DNA of 60,032 nucleotides from a virus: positions 1-60,032 of IMG/VR virus record IMGVR_UViG_3300024259_000033, one strand, 5' to 3'. Within the stretch, counting starts at the first letter, position 1. The number at the start of each line of letters is the position of its first letter. Both the position numbers and the translations under genes were made by a program. Below the pieces are notes generated by a model. That model was not told the origin of the DNA. It was given only the letters and a program-made list of their open reading frames with translations, and did no database searches. Positions 19,987-28,906 of the stretch are shown here, piece after piece.

Positions 19987-21195
19987 CTACCATAATGATT
20001 CTATATTTATTACTTTTGTTGCAACTTCTTCTTCGTCAACTAAAGCACGCAAGGTCACTTCACCAGTGCCATATTCTTCAGCAGTTAAAGTGTAAGTGCT
20101 ACCAACTAACGTTAGTGCGACTAAAGCTGTTGTATCTAATGTTATAGAATAAGTAACGCTTTCAATTACGCCATTATTCTTTTTAACTAAAGTATATGTA
20201 TCTGATAAACTATTACGTAAATAAGCATCACCTACTATAGTATAAGTTAATCCGTCATCAATGACAACTTCTGCGGCAAAAGCTTCAATAGTAAATGTAG
20301 CAGTTACTAGATTATTATCATCTAATGTAACAGTACCTACTGTAGTTCCAACTGCATTTAAAGTTATAGTATCGTTAGATACACTGGCGATTGATACATC
20401 TGCTATACTTATAGTATAAGCACTATCTATTAATTTACCATTTCTGTAAATATTCACATTCACATCTACTGTATCTGATACATTACCTATAATAGCAGAA
20501 CCATTTTCTACTTCAATAGTAATAGTATTTAGTTTATGATTATCTGCAATATCTGTAGATGAGCTATCAATATTTGGATCTAACTCTGTTAACTCAGCAG
20601 TAACATATAACAAACCACTGGTAGTTATACGATCTACATGTTGTATTTCATAAACCTCATCTTCTATCATAAGTCGATTTTTATTCTTAATATTACATGA
20701 TGTCATTAAAAAGCGTACTAATGCTGTATTGTTGTCAAAATATGTGCCATTATTGGTTGCAGAATTGAGTCTTGTAGAACTATTACGTGCACCTAAGACA
20801 TACATATCAGTACTATTTAATACACCTTGATTATCAATGTATTGTACAGAATGATTTACTTTTAGAATTATAAATATTTGATAAGCATCCTTTGTTTGTG
20901 TTACTTTATCAAATACTATCCATTTATCATCTAACCATGTAATTATACTACCAACTGATAGTGTAATATTATTAGAAATCATTAATTTTTGTGTTACTTT
21001 ATTTTCATCTTCTTTATTCTTATGGATAACGCATGGATATCCTTTATTACTTAAATAAATAATCTCCTTATTAGGAGATTGACTTACAAATTTTTCAAAT
21101 TGATTAGCGACTTGAGTTTCAATTCGCTCTTGTGGATTTTTCCCATAGTGATTTACTTTTCTCTTATATTCTCCGAAAAAATAATTATCAGCCAT
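19987..21195 (-). CDS. Head-tail joining protein with C-terminal Ig-like (BIG2) domain
   Basis: The start is set at the ATG at 21195 (MADNYFFGEYKRKVNHYGKN) because AGGTGATC lies 5-6 bases upstream. An alternative ATG nine bases earlier (21204) exists. The N-terminal half (to ~residue 200) includes YLSNKGYPCVIHKNKEDENK and a strand-rich core reminiscent of head-closure or connector proteins. The C-terminal half consists of Ser/Thr/Val-rich beta repeats (TITIEVENGSAIIGNVSDTV; VSYSITLDTTALVALTLVGS) typical of bacterial Ig-like decoration domains. It overlaps the preceding gene by 8 bp. Confidence 0.5.
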   Translation of the reverse strand: MADNYFFGEYKRKVNHYGKNPQERIETQVANQFEKFVSQSPNKEIIYLSNKGYPCVIHKNKEDENKVTQKLMISNNITLSVGSIITWLDDKWIVFDKVTQTKDAYQIFIILKVNHSVQYIDNQGVLNSTDMYVLGARNSSTRLNSATNNGTYFDNNTALVRFLMTSCNIKNKNRLMIEDEVYEIQHVDRITTSGLLYVTAELTELDPNIDSSSTDIADNHKLNTITIEVENGSAIIGNVSDTVDVNVNIYRNGKLIDSAYTISIADVSIASVSNDTITLNAVGTTVGTVTLDDNNLVTATFTIEAFAAEVVIDDGLTYTIVGDAYLRNSLSDTYTLVKKNNGVIESVTYSITLDTTALVALTLVGSTYTLTAEEYGTGEVTLRALVDEEEVATKVINIESLW

Positions 21196-21454
21196 CGAGA
21201 TCACCTACCAAATTAAGACATTCGAAAATTACTTTTCTAAAATATGGGTAAGATAAGAATTTTAATGCACTTAGCTTTCCATATAAAGCCCAATACTTTT
21301 TCTCATCAAAATTACCTTCTAGAGCTAATAGTTCGATAGAAATTGTATCTAAAAATTTTTCCCACTGTCCTTTATTTTCATATTCACATAATAAACCATA
21401 AATTCGACCTTTTAATTTATCTTTATATATACTAACTCCAATTACTGGAATCAT
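21188..21454 (-). CDS. Small hypothetical head-tail region protein, 88 aa
   Basis: The protein begins MIPVIGVSIYKDKLKGRIYG. It is mixed alpha/beta with a single Cys in CEYENKG. It overlaps both neighbours (4 bp upstream, 8 bp downstream), which indicates translational coupling inside the head-tail cluster. Size and position suggest a connector accessory protein, but no family was recognised. Confidence 0.4.
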   Translation of the reverse strand: MIPVIGVSIYKDKLKGRIYGLLCEYENKGQWEKFLDTISIELLALEGNFDEKKYWALYGKLSALKFLSYPYFRKVIFECLNLVGDLDG

Positions 21455-21900
21455 TGGTCTTTACCAACTAGAGTACCAAAATCAAAAGCTTTTCTATGAT
21501 ATGTGTTTAGGTCTTTTTCAAATTTTGCATCTAAGTAATCTACGGTTGTTTTTAAAGCCTTTAAATAATTGGCTTTAGATGATTGGTTCCAATCTTGCTC
21601 ATTATAATCTAATCTTAAATTATCTATATCTGCAAGAAGTTGTGCAACCCAAGTACTTCGCATCCCTGATGCCAATACTTCTATTTCATTTTGAGTGATA
21701 TCTTCATCAAAATACCATTCTTCTTCTTCTTCGTTATAAGTCATTGTTAAGTCAATATCAGGTCGTATAAAATTAAAAATTGCTGTATTAAGCAATTTTA
21801 TCCAAGAAGACTTGGCAACTGAAATATCAGCTTCAGTCACCCAATCATATTCTTTTACTTGACTTAAGAATTTACTATAAACAGTTGTTGCTGCAATCAT
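21451..21900 (-). CDS. Head-tail connector-like protein, 149 aa
   Basis: Helical protein, MIAATTVYSKFLSQVKEYDW, with acidic and Trp-rich segments (YNEEEEEWYFDEDITQNEIE) and LASGMRSTWVAQLLADIDNL. Predominantly helical 100-150 aa proteins just after the capsid gene are usually adaptor/connector proteins bound to the portal. This is an assignment by position and fold style. RBS AGGAGGAATAT. Confidence 0.5.
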   Translation of the reverse strand: MIAATTVYSKFLSQVKEYDWVTEADISVAKSSWIKLLNTAIFNFIRPDIDLTMTYNEEEEEWYFDEDITQNEIEVLASGMRSTWVAQLLADIDNLRLDYNEQDWNQSSKANYLKALKTTVDYLDAKFEKDLNTYHRKAFDFGTLVGKDQ

Positions 21901-21915
21901 AGTATATTCCTCCTT

Positions 21916-22404
21916 TTATTGTGCAGATAATGGATCTTCCATAGATTCCTCTAAGGCTACTGCTTTTAATATATCCACATCACAATATTTCTTTAGACTA
22001 TTTACAATATTTATACCAGTCATTTTTTGTTTTCTAGCAATATTTACTGTTTCATCCAGTGTGCTTTGTGAAGCATTTTCTAAGAATTTATCTAATTGTA
22101 ATTTAGAACCTTTAAGTTTTTTTTCAATATCCTGTAAATCAGCAACAATCCTATTAGATTTTGGATCATCTTCATCAATTATCATAAGCTGTTTTTCAAA
22201 TTCTACATCATTAAGAATTTTCAAAAACCCTTCTTTAAATAACTTCATAACTCCGCCTTCGTATATAGCTTCATCCATAATCTCTTTGGAAATCTGACGT
22301 ACCATGCCAGGCATGAATTTAAAACTTACATGCCTTGCAGGTACTCCAAACCATACTATTCCACTCGAAAAACTCTTTATTTTTACTTTTTCACTCATTT
22401 CCAT
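21916..22404 (-). CDS. Hypothetical protein downstream of capsid gene, 162 aa
   Basis: The N-terminal half is a small beta region (KIKSFSSGIVWFGVPARHVS), and the remainder is helical and charged. The N-terminal 'V-W-F-G-x-P-A' strand motif is seen in small phage proteins encoded next to the major capsid protein. It is probably a minor head protein. RBS GGAGAG lies upstream of the ATG at 22404; a second ATG lies two codons in. Confidence 0.4.
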   Translation of the reverse strand: MEMSEKVKIKSFSSGIVWFGVPARHVSFKFMPGMVRQISKEIMDEAIYEGGVMKLFKEGFLKILNDVEFEKQLMIIDEDDPKSNRIVADLQDIEKKLKGSKLQLDKFLENASQSTLDETVNIARKQKMTGINIVNSLKKYCDVDILKAVALEESMEDPLSAQ

Positions 22405-22444
22405 TTTGGTACTCTCCTTTTACTCTAAACTTTAAAATTTAATC

Positions 22445-23485
22445 TTATGATAAAGAACTAAATCCAGTTCCAGTAAGATCACTGTTCTGGTATATTCCCC
22501 AACTATGAACTGCGCCTACAACAGCAACACTCATTTTTTTATAAGCTTGAATTTCAATACCTCTATCTCTATTCTTGAATTCATCAACAATTGTATTGCC
22601 TTCAAATCCAACATAAACTACTTTTTCTTTTCCAGCTGGCATTACATAAGCGATGCCTGGATCCATTACAAAAGCAGTATTTAATGCATCTGTAACCGAT
22701 TGTGGTAATACAACTACAGGATAGCTTTTGAATTTACCAATATATCCTTTTTCTCTAACATCAATCATATCTTGATTAGGAAGGAAAGCTGTAGTAGTAG
22801 AACCAAATGTCATAACGTTAGACATTGTTGCTGCAAATTGTGGTGCACAGTAAATTATAGGACTTCCGTATGCAGATATAACTTGACACATTGCCAACAT
22901 ATTTGCATCACTAAATCCAGCTGCAGTTAACTTATTAGCGGCTGGTCTAGCTGCTGCTGACCAAGATTCCCTTAATGCTAACTGTACTAATTCATACACT
23001 TTATCTGTAATTCCTTCAATAAGTATATCATAAACGTCACCAAGATCTTCTTTGCCACTTAGATAACGTTCAAAATCAACTTCAATACCTCCACCATAAG
23101 CGAATGGTGTAATATTAACTTCTGCACTATCTAAACGGAATGTTTCCGCTTGACCAGCAGGTGTAATACGTGTTACAAATTGCTTACCACGTAATTTACC
23201 AAGTTTTCTTTTAAAAGTAACTTTTTGTCCATGTCCTACTGTTTGAACATCAGCGAACGCAGAGAAAGCTGCTAATACTTTAGTTGGAACAATATCATCG
23301 ATTGCTTCTTGTAGCAATTCGAAAAATTCTAATTTATTTCTACGAAATAGATTATAGTTTCCAACTAGCTTGTTTAACTCATCACGTAATGCGCTTTCAG
23401 TATCTACTTTTTTATCAGCAAATTCTGTAGGCACTGTTCCGTGAGAAACATGTTTCAATAAATTTTTAATTAATTTTGTATCCAT
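22445..23485 (-). CDS. Major capsid protein (HK97 fold)
   Basis: 346 aa. An N-terminal helical delta-like region (1-75) is followed by the P/A-domain style sequence: TFKRKLGKLRGKQFVTRITP, YGGGIEVDFERYLSGKEDLG, and the C-terminal strand block ending NRDRGIEIQAYKKMSVAVVG. The last motif (rdr-g-ieiqa-kk-g-a-v) is highly typical of HK97-fold capsid proteins. It lies downstream of portal, protease-scaffold and decoration genes. The RBS GAGGAGGAAT is very strong, fitting high expression. Confidence 0.9.
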   Translation of the reverse strand: MDTKLIKNLLKHVSHGTVPTEFADKKVDTESALRDELNKLVGNYNLFRRNKLEFFELLQEAIDDIVPTKVLAAFSAFADVQTVGHGQKVTFKRKLGKLRGKQFVTRITPAGQAETFRLDSAEVNITPFAYGGGIEVDFERYLSGKEDLGDVYDILIEGITDKVYELVQLALRESWSAAARPAANKLTAAGFSDANMLAMCQVISAYGSPIIYCAPQFAATMSNVMTFGSTTTAFLPNQDMIDVREKGYIGKFKSYPVVVLPQSVTDALNTAFVMDPGIAYVMPAGKEKVVYVGFEGNTIVDEFKNRDRGIEIQAYKKMSVAVVGAVHSWGIYQNSDLTGTGFSSLS

Positions 23486-23496
23486 TATTCCTCCTC

Positions 23497-24045
23497 TTAG
23501 CCTACTGCTAATATTTGTATTTTTATTCCCTCTGTTCCATCAGGCATTGTGTAATATTTTACAACTTTACCATAAGTAACTGACGAACCAACAGCATCGG
23601 CCAATGTAGGTACTCCTGAAATACCAGGTACTACATAAACTTCAGTGTCTAATGCTCCTAAAGCTGCTACTACAGCTGCTTCATCTGCATAAGAAGCCGT
23701 ATCAAACGAGAAGCAATTTGTTGTATATCTATCATTTACACCCAATGGGTATAAACGTGGATACTGCCCTCCGATTTGATAAAAATTCTCTAATCCTTGC
23801 TCAAATTGATTGTATAAAGCTTCGCTTGTTGCAACTAAGCTTAATCCTTTTGAAGTAACTGCTGGTAAAAAAACTGCTTCGTTAGCCATGTCATATTGTA
23901 ACCACATCCCATTTTCGCATTTTACAGTCAAAAATTCTGTAGCATCTAAAGGTAATTGTGATAAAATAAGTCCATTCTTTGCAGAATTGACAGCATTTTT
24001 TTCAACCATTCCATAGCCTGCTATTCCATAACGTGTTATAGCCAT
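23497..24045 (-). CDS. Capsid decoration / minor head protein
   Basis: 182 aa, beta-rich, starting MAITRYGIAGYGMVEKNAVN. It contains FLTVKCENGMWLQYDMANEA and a C-terminal TYGKVVKYYTMPDGTEGIKI. It is encoded between protease-scaffold and capsid, the standard site for head decoration or cement proteins. No signature was recognised; position and composition carry the call. RBS GGAGGATAT. Confidence 0.6.
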   Translation of the reverse strand: MAITRYGIAGYGMVEKNAVNSAKNGLILSQLPLDATEFLTVKCENGMWLQYDMANEAVFLPAVTSKGLSLVATSEALYNQFEQGLENFYQIGGQYPRLYPLGVNDRYTTNCFSFDTASYADEAAVVAALGALDTEVYVVPGISGVPTLADAVGSSVTYGKVVKYYTMPDGTEGIKIQILAVG

Positions 24046-24085
24046 TAATTATATCCTCCTATAATTATTTTATTTATTTGTTTTA

Positions 24086-24841
24086 TTAATCCTCAACCAC
24101 ATATTTATTTAAATATGATACGATTGTTTTTGGTGTTTCATCTCCGTCATTTTTCTTAAATGTACTAGCTGGTGTTTTTTCATCATCAAAATCTACCAAT
24201 CCATTTTTTTCAACGAATAAGCTTGCTAATTCTTTTTTAACTTCTGCTTTTGTAAAATCAGCAATATTGTCTTGTATTGATTTCATTTCTTCTTCAGATA
24301 AGACACCGCTATAATTTTTAATTATTTCTTGTTTTTCAGCAAGTTCTCTTGTTTTAACTTCTGTTTCTAAAACATCAATATGAGCTTTCATCTTACTAAA
24401 AATTTCTAAGAAGTTATCTGGTAATGCACCAGCTTCTTCTAATTGAGATGTAAAATCTACAATCTGTTTTTCTTTTTCAGAAATTGTTATTACATTAGCC
24501 GCCAATGTTTCTGCATCACCTGCTAATCTTTCATTAACTTCTGTATAACTATCTAATTTAAAAGTTTCAGTGATTTCTGCTTTAGCAGCAATCTCCTCTA
24601 CACTCAAACTATATAATTCAACTTCAACCTTACCTATGATTTTAATTTTACCTTCTTCTTCTGTAAAACTAACTTGATAGAATTTGTCTTCATCATATTT
24701 ATAAGCTATACATATGTTATCTTTTATACCATTAATGGCAAAAGATACAAATCCTTCAGACTCATACTTCTCATTTAATGCGTTAAATAATGCAGAATAT
24801 ACTTCGCTGTCTTTTAGATTAAATTTAATTGCTTTTGGCAT
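24086..24841 (-). CDS. Nested scaffold protein (internal in-frame start)
   Basis: The sequence AGGAGGAG, five bases and then ATG occurs inside the protease-scaffold gene (RBS at 24847-24854, ATG at 24841) in the same frame. The 251-aa product MPKAIKFNLKDSEVYSALFN ... would be scaffold without protease. This mirrors the lambda C/Nu3 arrangement. The match of a perfect Shine-Dalgarno at ideal spacing, at the boundary between the protease domain and the helical part, makes true internal initiation likely. Confidence 0.7.
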   Translation of the reverse strand: MPKAIKFNLKDSEVYSALFNALNEKYESEGFVSFAINGIKDNICIAYKYDEDKFYQVSFTEEEGKIKIIGKVEVELYSLSVEEIAAKAEITETFKLDSYTEVNERLAGDAETLAANVITISEKEKQIVDFTSQLEEAGALPDNFLEIFSKMKAHIDVLETEVKTRELAEKQEIIKNYSGVLSEEEMKSIQDNIADFTKAEVKKELASLFVEKNGLVDFDDEKTPASTFKKNDGDETPKTIVSYLNKYVVED

Positions 24842-25510
24842 TTCTTCTCCTCCTATTTTTTCTTTTTCATTCGTTAACAATATATCTTTTTTATATTGTT
24901 CTTTAAGTTGGAATAATTTGCTAATTACTTCAGTATCATTCTCAGCTGTCTTTTTACTATAAAAAGCAGAGCCAATAAACGCTGGGTCAACTTCATCCCC
25001 TAATACACATAATCCTGTAAACATAGCGTAACTATAAATATAAAACAACTCTCCATCCACCATACTCCATTTACCTTCGATAGTATATGGTTCTAATTCC
25101 ATAGATTGCTGTTTACCTACGATTAACTTTGCTTCTTCATATCTGCCAGTCCATAAATGAACATCAAAACATGCATAAATCCTTTCAACTCCATCTTTGT
25201 CTAAATGTGTTTCCCATTCAAAGTTGTAGTTTTCAGGTACATACCCATATCCTTGAGTGCCCTCAGTAGGATGACCATAGTGATCTGTGTAATCAAATTT
25301 CTCATGATCGAAGAAGCCTACTATAGGAGTGCCTACTATCTGATCAATTAGCATTGTAGCTACTTCATCAGTAATATAACTTCTATTAGGATTCGCTCCT
25401 CGATAAAAAGCTCTTAGTCTAGCTTTTGAAATTAAAGGATTATCAGTTGATGATAAATCCGTAATAGTTGTGGTAAATATAGTTGGTACTCTTGCTAAAT
25501 TATTTCCCAT
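24086..25510 (-). CDS. Prohead protease-scaffold fusion
   Basis: 474 aa. Residues ~1-190 form a protease-like domain with IVGTPIVGFFDHEKFDYTDH and the downstream GKQQSMELEPYTIEG, where the Ser in QQSMELEP is a plausible catalytic residue, as in U9/S78-like prohead proteases, with His in the FDHEKF/HYGH region. From residue ~224 the protein becomes helical and charged, with coiled coil (~330-420: ETLAANVITISEKEKQIVDF), typical of a scaffold. An internal start with its own RBS (24841) allows the scaffold part to be made alone. It sits between portal and decoration/capsid genes. Confidence 0.75.
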   Translation of the reverse strand: MGNNLARVPTIFTTTITDLSSTDNPLISKARLRAFYRGANPNRSYITDEVATMLIDQIVGTPIVGFFDHEKFDYTDHYGHPTEGTQGYGYVPENYNFEWETHLDKDGVERIYACFDVHLWTGRYEEAKLIVGKQQSMELEPYTIEGKWSMVDGELFYIYSYAMFTGLCVLGDEVDPAFIGSAFYSKKTAENDTEVISKLFQLKEQYKKDILLTNEKEKIGGEEMPKAIKFNLKDSEVYSALFNALNEKYESEGFVSFAINGIKDNICIAYKYDEDKFYQVSFTEEEGKIKIIGKVEVELYSLSVEEIAAKAEITETFKLDSYTEVNERLAGDAETLAANVITISEKEKQIVDFTSQLEEAGALPDNFLEIFSKMKAHIDVLETEVKTRELAEKQEIIKNYSGVLSEEEMKSIQDNIADFTKAEVKKELASLFVEKNGLVDFDDEKTPASTFKKNDGDETPKTIVSYLNKYVVED

Positions 25511-25520
25511 CTTTACCCTC

Positions 25521-27077
25521 CTATTCTTTATTGTTCTCTAGTGTGCGCTGGTCTTTCTCATTATCTTCTAAAGTTTTCCTTCCGCCACTATTATTTTTGT
25601 TGCCGTTTTCACCATTTTGTTCACCTTTTTCATCTACTTTTTTAGAAGAATCTCCATCTTGTGTATGAGAAGATTGAAGTGGTAACAATGTGCTAGGTAA
25701 ATCTAAAATAACGTTTTCTAGATATTGTAATCCAACCATTCTACTCTGTGGTGTACCTTTAGCAACAGATACAATTAGCTTATCAAAACCAAATTGAGCA
25801 GTCTTTAAGTATGTATCAATCATCTCTTTTTGATTCTGTAATGTAACAGGTAAGATCTCAACATCAAAATCAAATTTATTTGTGCCAAAGCGTTGATTAA
25901 TTTGATATCCAAGCCAATCACTAATTTGTTTAACCATATGCCACATAATAGATGTATCTTTATTAACTGAATATTTTAAGGCATTACTTCCTGTTGCATT
26001 AAATATATTTGAACTAATGCCTGTTTTATCATAAATAGCTCTTTTATACTTTTCAGTATTATCCTGTGAAGCCTGTGTTGAACTATCAAAAGTTTCTAAT
26101 TTAATCTGTCCTGGTGTCATAGCTACATCTACATCAGGATTTTCAGAAAATGCTGCACCTAGGGCCGCATGTAACTCAGCCATTTCTGGCAAAGTGTAAA
26201 CCGATTTTCCTGATTTAGTATCAAATGGCATTTCTTGAATAAGTAAATTCTTTAAATTCTTTTCATCTCTATTTGTTTCTCTCTCTTCAGAAAAATCATA
26301 TTGTAATGTACTTGGTATAGAACCAATAAAGAAAGGTACTTTATCTTCAAAATAAAATGCCATTCCCATTTTAGATGATACTAAATACCATTTATTCTCT
26401 TCTGTTTTAGTATTACTATATTTATTATAAGCTTTTTGTATATCTTTCGGATAGCTATTTAAAGATTCTTTACGTTTAGTATTGTCCCTAATTGTATCAA
26501 AATAAGCCATATTTAATTCAACTAAATTAATATTATTATCATTTTTATAATATGTTCTACAATAACCATAAGGTAAATCTTGTATCGCATATCCATCAGT
26601 GAATTCCCTAAATAAACCAAAATAAATCCCATTTTTTAATATTGTAGCTACTATATGTTGACATTCACTATTTAAAAATGTCCTGTCCATAAAGTAACAC
26701 GCCGCATTATAGGCCTTTGTAAATTTTACATCATTTACTTTATCTATATCTAACATAAATGGAGTTAAATGCATATAATATAATAACAATGAACTATAAT
26801 AATTAATGCTTGATTTATATATACCACTAGTACGATAATAATGTTGTGATAATAAAACTAAATCAGCAGGATTACCACTTTGGATACTCTGATATATTTC
26901 TTCTAATGTATATGATTCACGTACAATATTATTTAATGAAGAAGTAGTATCTGTACTCTTAGTACTAGTAGCAACTAAAGCTTCTTTATATTTAGCGAAA
27001 TCTTCTTTTGTATTAATTTTATCTGGCTCAACTCTCCTTCTATTAAAACCAAATAATCTATTTCGTTTTTCTTCCAT
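25521..27077 (-). CDS. Portal protein
   Basis: 518 aa. The protein has a helical N-terminal region, then 'IYKSSINYYSSLLLYYMHLT', a central wing and clip region, and a C-terminal tail rich in Asp/Glu/Lys/Asn. Size, position between the terminase large subunit and the protease-scaffold gene, and the 'LVLLSQHYYRTSGIYKSSIN' layout (helix leading into the stem) are characteristic of siphovirus portal proteins. The gene starts at the stop of terL (1-bp overlap). RBS AGGAGGAATTA. Confidence 0.85.
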   Translation of the reverse strand: MEEKRNRLFGFNRRRVEPDKINTKEDFAKYKEALVATSTKSTDTTSSLNNIVRESYTLEEIYQSIQSGNPADLVLLSQHYYRTSGIYKSSINYYSSLLLYYMHLTPFMLDIDKVNDVKFTKAYNAACYFMDRTFLNSECQHIVATILKNGIYFGLFREFTDGYAIQDLPYGYCRTYYKNDNNINLVELNMAYFDTIRDNTKRKESLNSYPKDIQKAYNKYSNTKTEENKWYLVSSKMGMAFYFEDKVPFFIGSIPSTLQYDFSEERETNRDEKNLKNLLIQEMPFDTKSGKSVYTLPEMAELHAALGAAFSENPDVDVAMTPGQIKLETFDSSTQASQDNTEKYKRAIYDKTGISSNIFNATGSNALKYSVNKDTSIMWHMVKQISDWLGYQINQRFGTNKFDFDVEILPVTLQNQKEMIDTYLKTAQFGFDKLIVSVAKGTPQSRMVGLQYLENVILDLPSTLLPLQSSHTQDGDSSKKVDEKGEQNGENGNKNNSGGRKTLEDNEKDQRTLENNKE

Positions 27078-28906
27078 TAATTCCTCCTATTTGTAGTTTG
27101 TCTATGTCGTGAATCGTTACGTATTCTATCAGCTTTACCTGTACTAAACATAACATATTCGCCCATTTGCTGTTGTTCTCTACGTTTCCTTTTATAATAT
27201 TCCTCTTCATAATGCTTTATTCTATATAATCCCATTTCAAATGCAGAAAATTTATCCTTTCCTAAACGACTAGAAATTTTCTCTACACTAATATTTGAAA
27301 TTTCAGGTTTTACTTTTAAATTCAACAACTCATCAACAAAACGAGATGTCATTTCATAAGGCATTAAAAATCGATTTCTTTCTATATAAGACATTTTTTG
27401 TCCTTTTTTAGTACCAAGTAATTTTGCCCTAGCCACACGATCGGAAATTAATAATCCAACATGACCACTATTAATTTGTGTATAACAATTACCATGCATT
27501 TGACTATTTATATCAGCTGTAGCCTTTAAAATATATAATATCTTTGGTGCTGAATCTGGTATTAATCCTCTATATTTATCATCATCATCATTTATAATTC
27601 CCATCGGTCCTAATAACTGACCAGTAACATCACATATAGTTGGAATAATTAAAAAGTCAACTAATCCCGCACCAACTCCATTACCATCTAAAGTAACTTC
27701 TCTTACTTCAAATTCTTTAGCTATGCGTTTAATTTGTGCAGATTGTATTAGAAAATGTGAATCTGTTGTAACAATAATATTTACTATCTTTTTATAAAAG
27801 CTATCGCCTTGTGGATAATTTTTAAACACGAAAATAGCAGTTTGATTATCAAATCTACCTACATCTACACTAATAGTGTAAAAGACATCTGGGTTTGATA
27901 TAACTTTTTGAGCCTTGAATTCAGCTCGTACAACACGTCTATGTCGCGATACTTTATCTTCTTTAAACCATGAATCATCACTTGCGCCAGTCCATCTACT
28001 TAAATATTCTCTAGCAAAAGAATCTTCTTTATAAGTACTAGACATACGTATTTCATTAACATACTTTTTACTTAATAATCCATGTCTAACAGGAATTCTA
28101 TAATCTCCTCCCCATATAAAAGCAGATGATGGATTTACTATCGAAGTAATTAATAAATCAATTAGCCGTTCATATGCATATGTAGATTTTGACCCAGCCG
28201 TAGTTACATAAATCTGTTGTTGATGAGGCTCATTATCGTTCACTAACCCAAGAATATTATGTCTATTAATATTCATTAAAGGTAAAACTACTTCATTAAC
28301 CTTATCTCCATCCATTTTAACTATTTCTTCAAGTATCCCGCCATGACGCCTTCCACCACGCGCACTATCCGCTACGCCAACAACATCAAATAAACTACCA
28401 TTTTTACCTGTCAACTTAACATAATCATTACTCATATTCAATATAAATTCATTCGCTATTATAGGAAATAAATCTATAATTTCAGTTACCTTCTCTTTCG
28501 CTATCTGTACAGCCTGCTTCTTAACTGGTGCACAAATAAATCGTTTACTTCTTGGTAAAAAGATACATGATAACATAGTCGCCAATATAGATAAAAATGA
28601 TTTAGAAAATGCACGTGTAAAAACTGCATAATGATAACGGAATCGCATACATGCTCTAAGAAAGATTCTCTGATAGAAATATAGCGAAAAATGTGAATTT
28701 ACAGGCGTAACCAAATCGATAAATATATCTGGGTAAGCCATAAAGTGATCGAAGTAATTTTCGATAATTTCGCTATTCTCGCGAATAAATGCTTCGGTCA
28801 AAATAGCCCCTTTTTCTAAATCAATACCTTCACGCTGCGGGCGCGCATATGTCTTATTTGTATCAAACATATCAGTATTAGCAGAGTGCATATTTAAACT
28901 ATTCAT
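27077..28906 (-). CDS. terL: Terminase large subunit
   Basis: 609 aa packaging motor ATPase-nuclease. The N-terminal ATPase has an adenine-binding Q (YQRIFLRACMRFRYHYAVFT) and a degenerate P-loop TRAFSKSF, followed by ILATMLSCIFLPRSKRFICA. A Walker-B-like segment GGILEEIVKMDG ends in the catalytic acid pair. The RNase-H nuclease domain begins YTISVDVGRFDNQTAIFVFK (first Asp) and has EVTLDGNGVGAGLVDFL (second Asp). The start overlaps the upstream gene by 8 bp. The P-loop lacks a classical GKT/S, as in many large-phage terminases. Confidence 0.92.
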   Translation of the reverse strand: MNSLNMHSANTDMFDTNKTYARPQREGIDLEKGAILTEAFIRENSEIIENYFDHFMAYPDIFIDLVTPVNSHFSLYFYQRIFLRACMRFRYHYAVFTRAFSKSFLSILATMLSCIFLPRSKRFICAPVKKQAVQIAKEKVTEIIDLFPIIANEFILNMSNDYVKLTGKNGSLFDVVGVADSARGGRRHGGILEEIVKMDGDKVNEVVLPLMNINRHNILGLVNDNEPHQQQIYVTTAGSKSTYAYERLIDLLITSIVNPSSAFIWGGDYRIPVRHGLLSKKYVNEIRMSSTYKEDSFAREYLSRWTGASDDSWFKEDKVSRHRRVVRAEFKAQKVISNPDVFYTISVDVGRFDNQTAIFVFKNYPQGDSFYKKIVNIIVTTDSHFLIQSAQIKRIAKEFEVREVTLDGNGVGAGLVDFLIIPTICDVTGQLLGPMGIINDDDDKYRGLIPDSAPKILYILKATADINSQMHGNCYTQINSGHVGLLISDRVARAKLLGTKKGQKMSYIERNRFLMPYEMTSRFVDELLNLKVKPEISNISVEKISSRLGKDKFSAFEMGLYRIKHYEEEYYKRKRREQQQMGEYVMFSTGKADRIRNDSRHRQTTNRRN

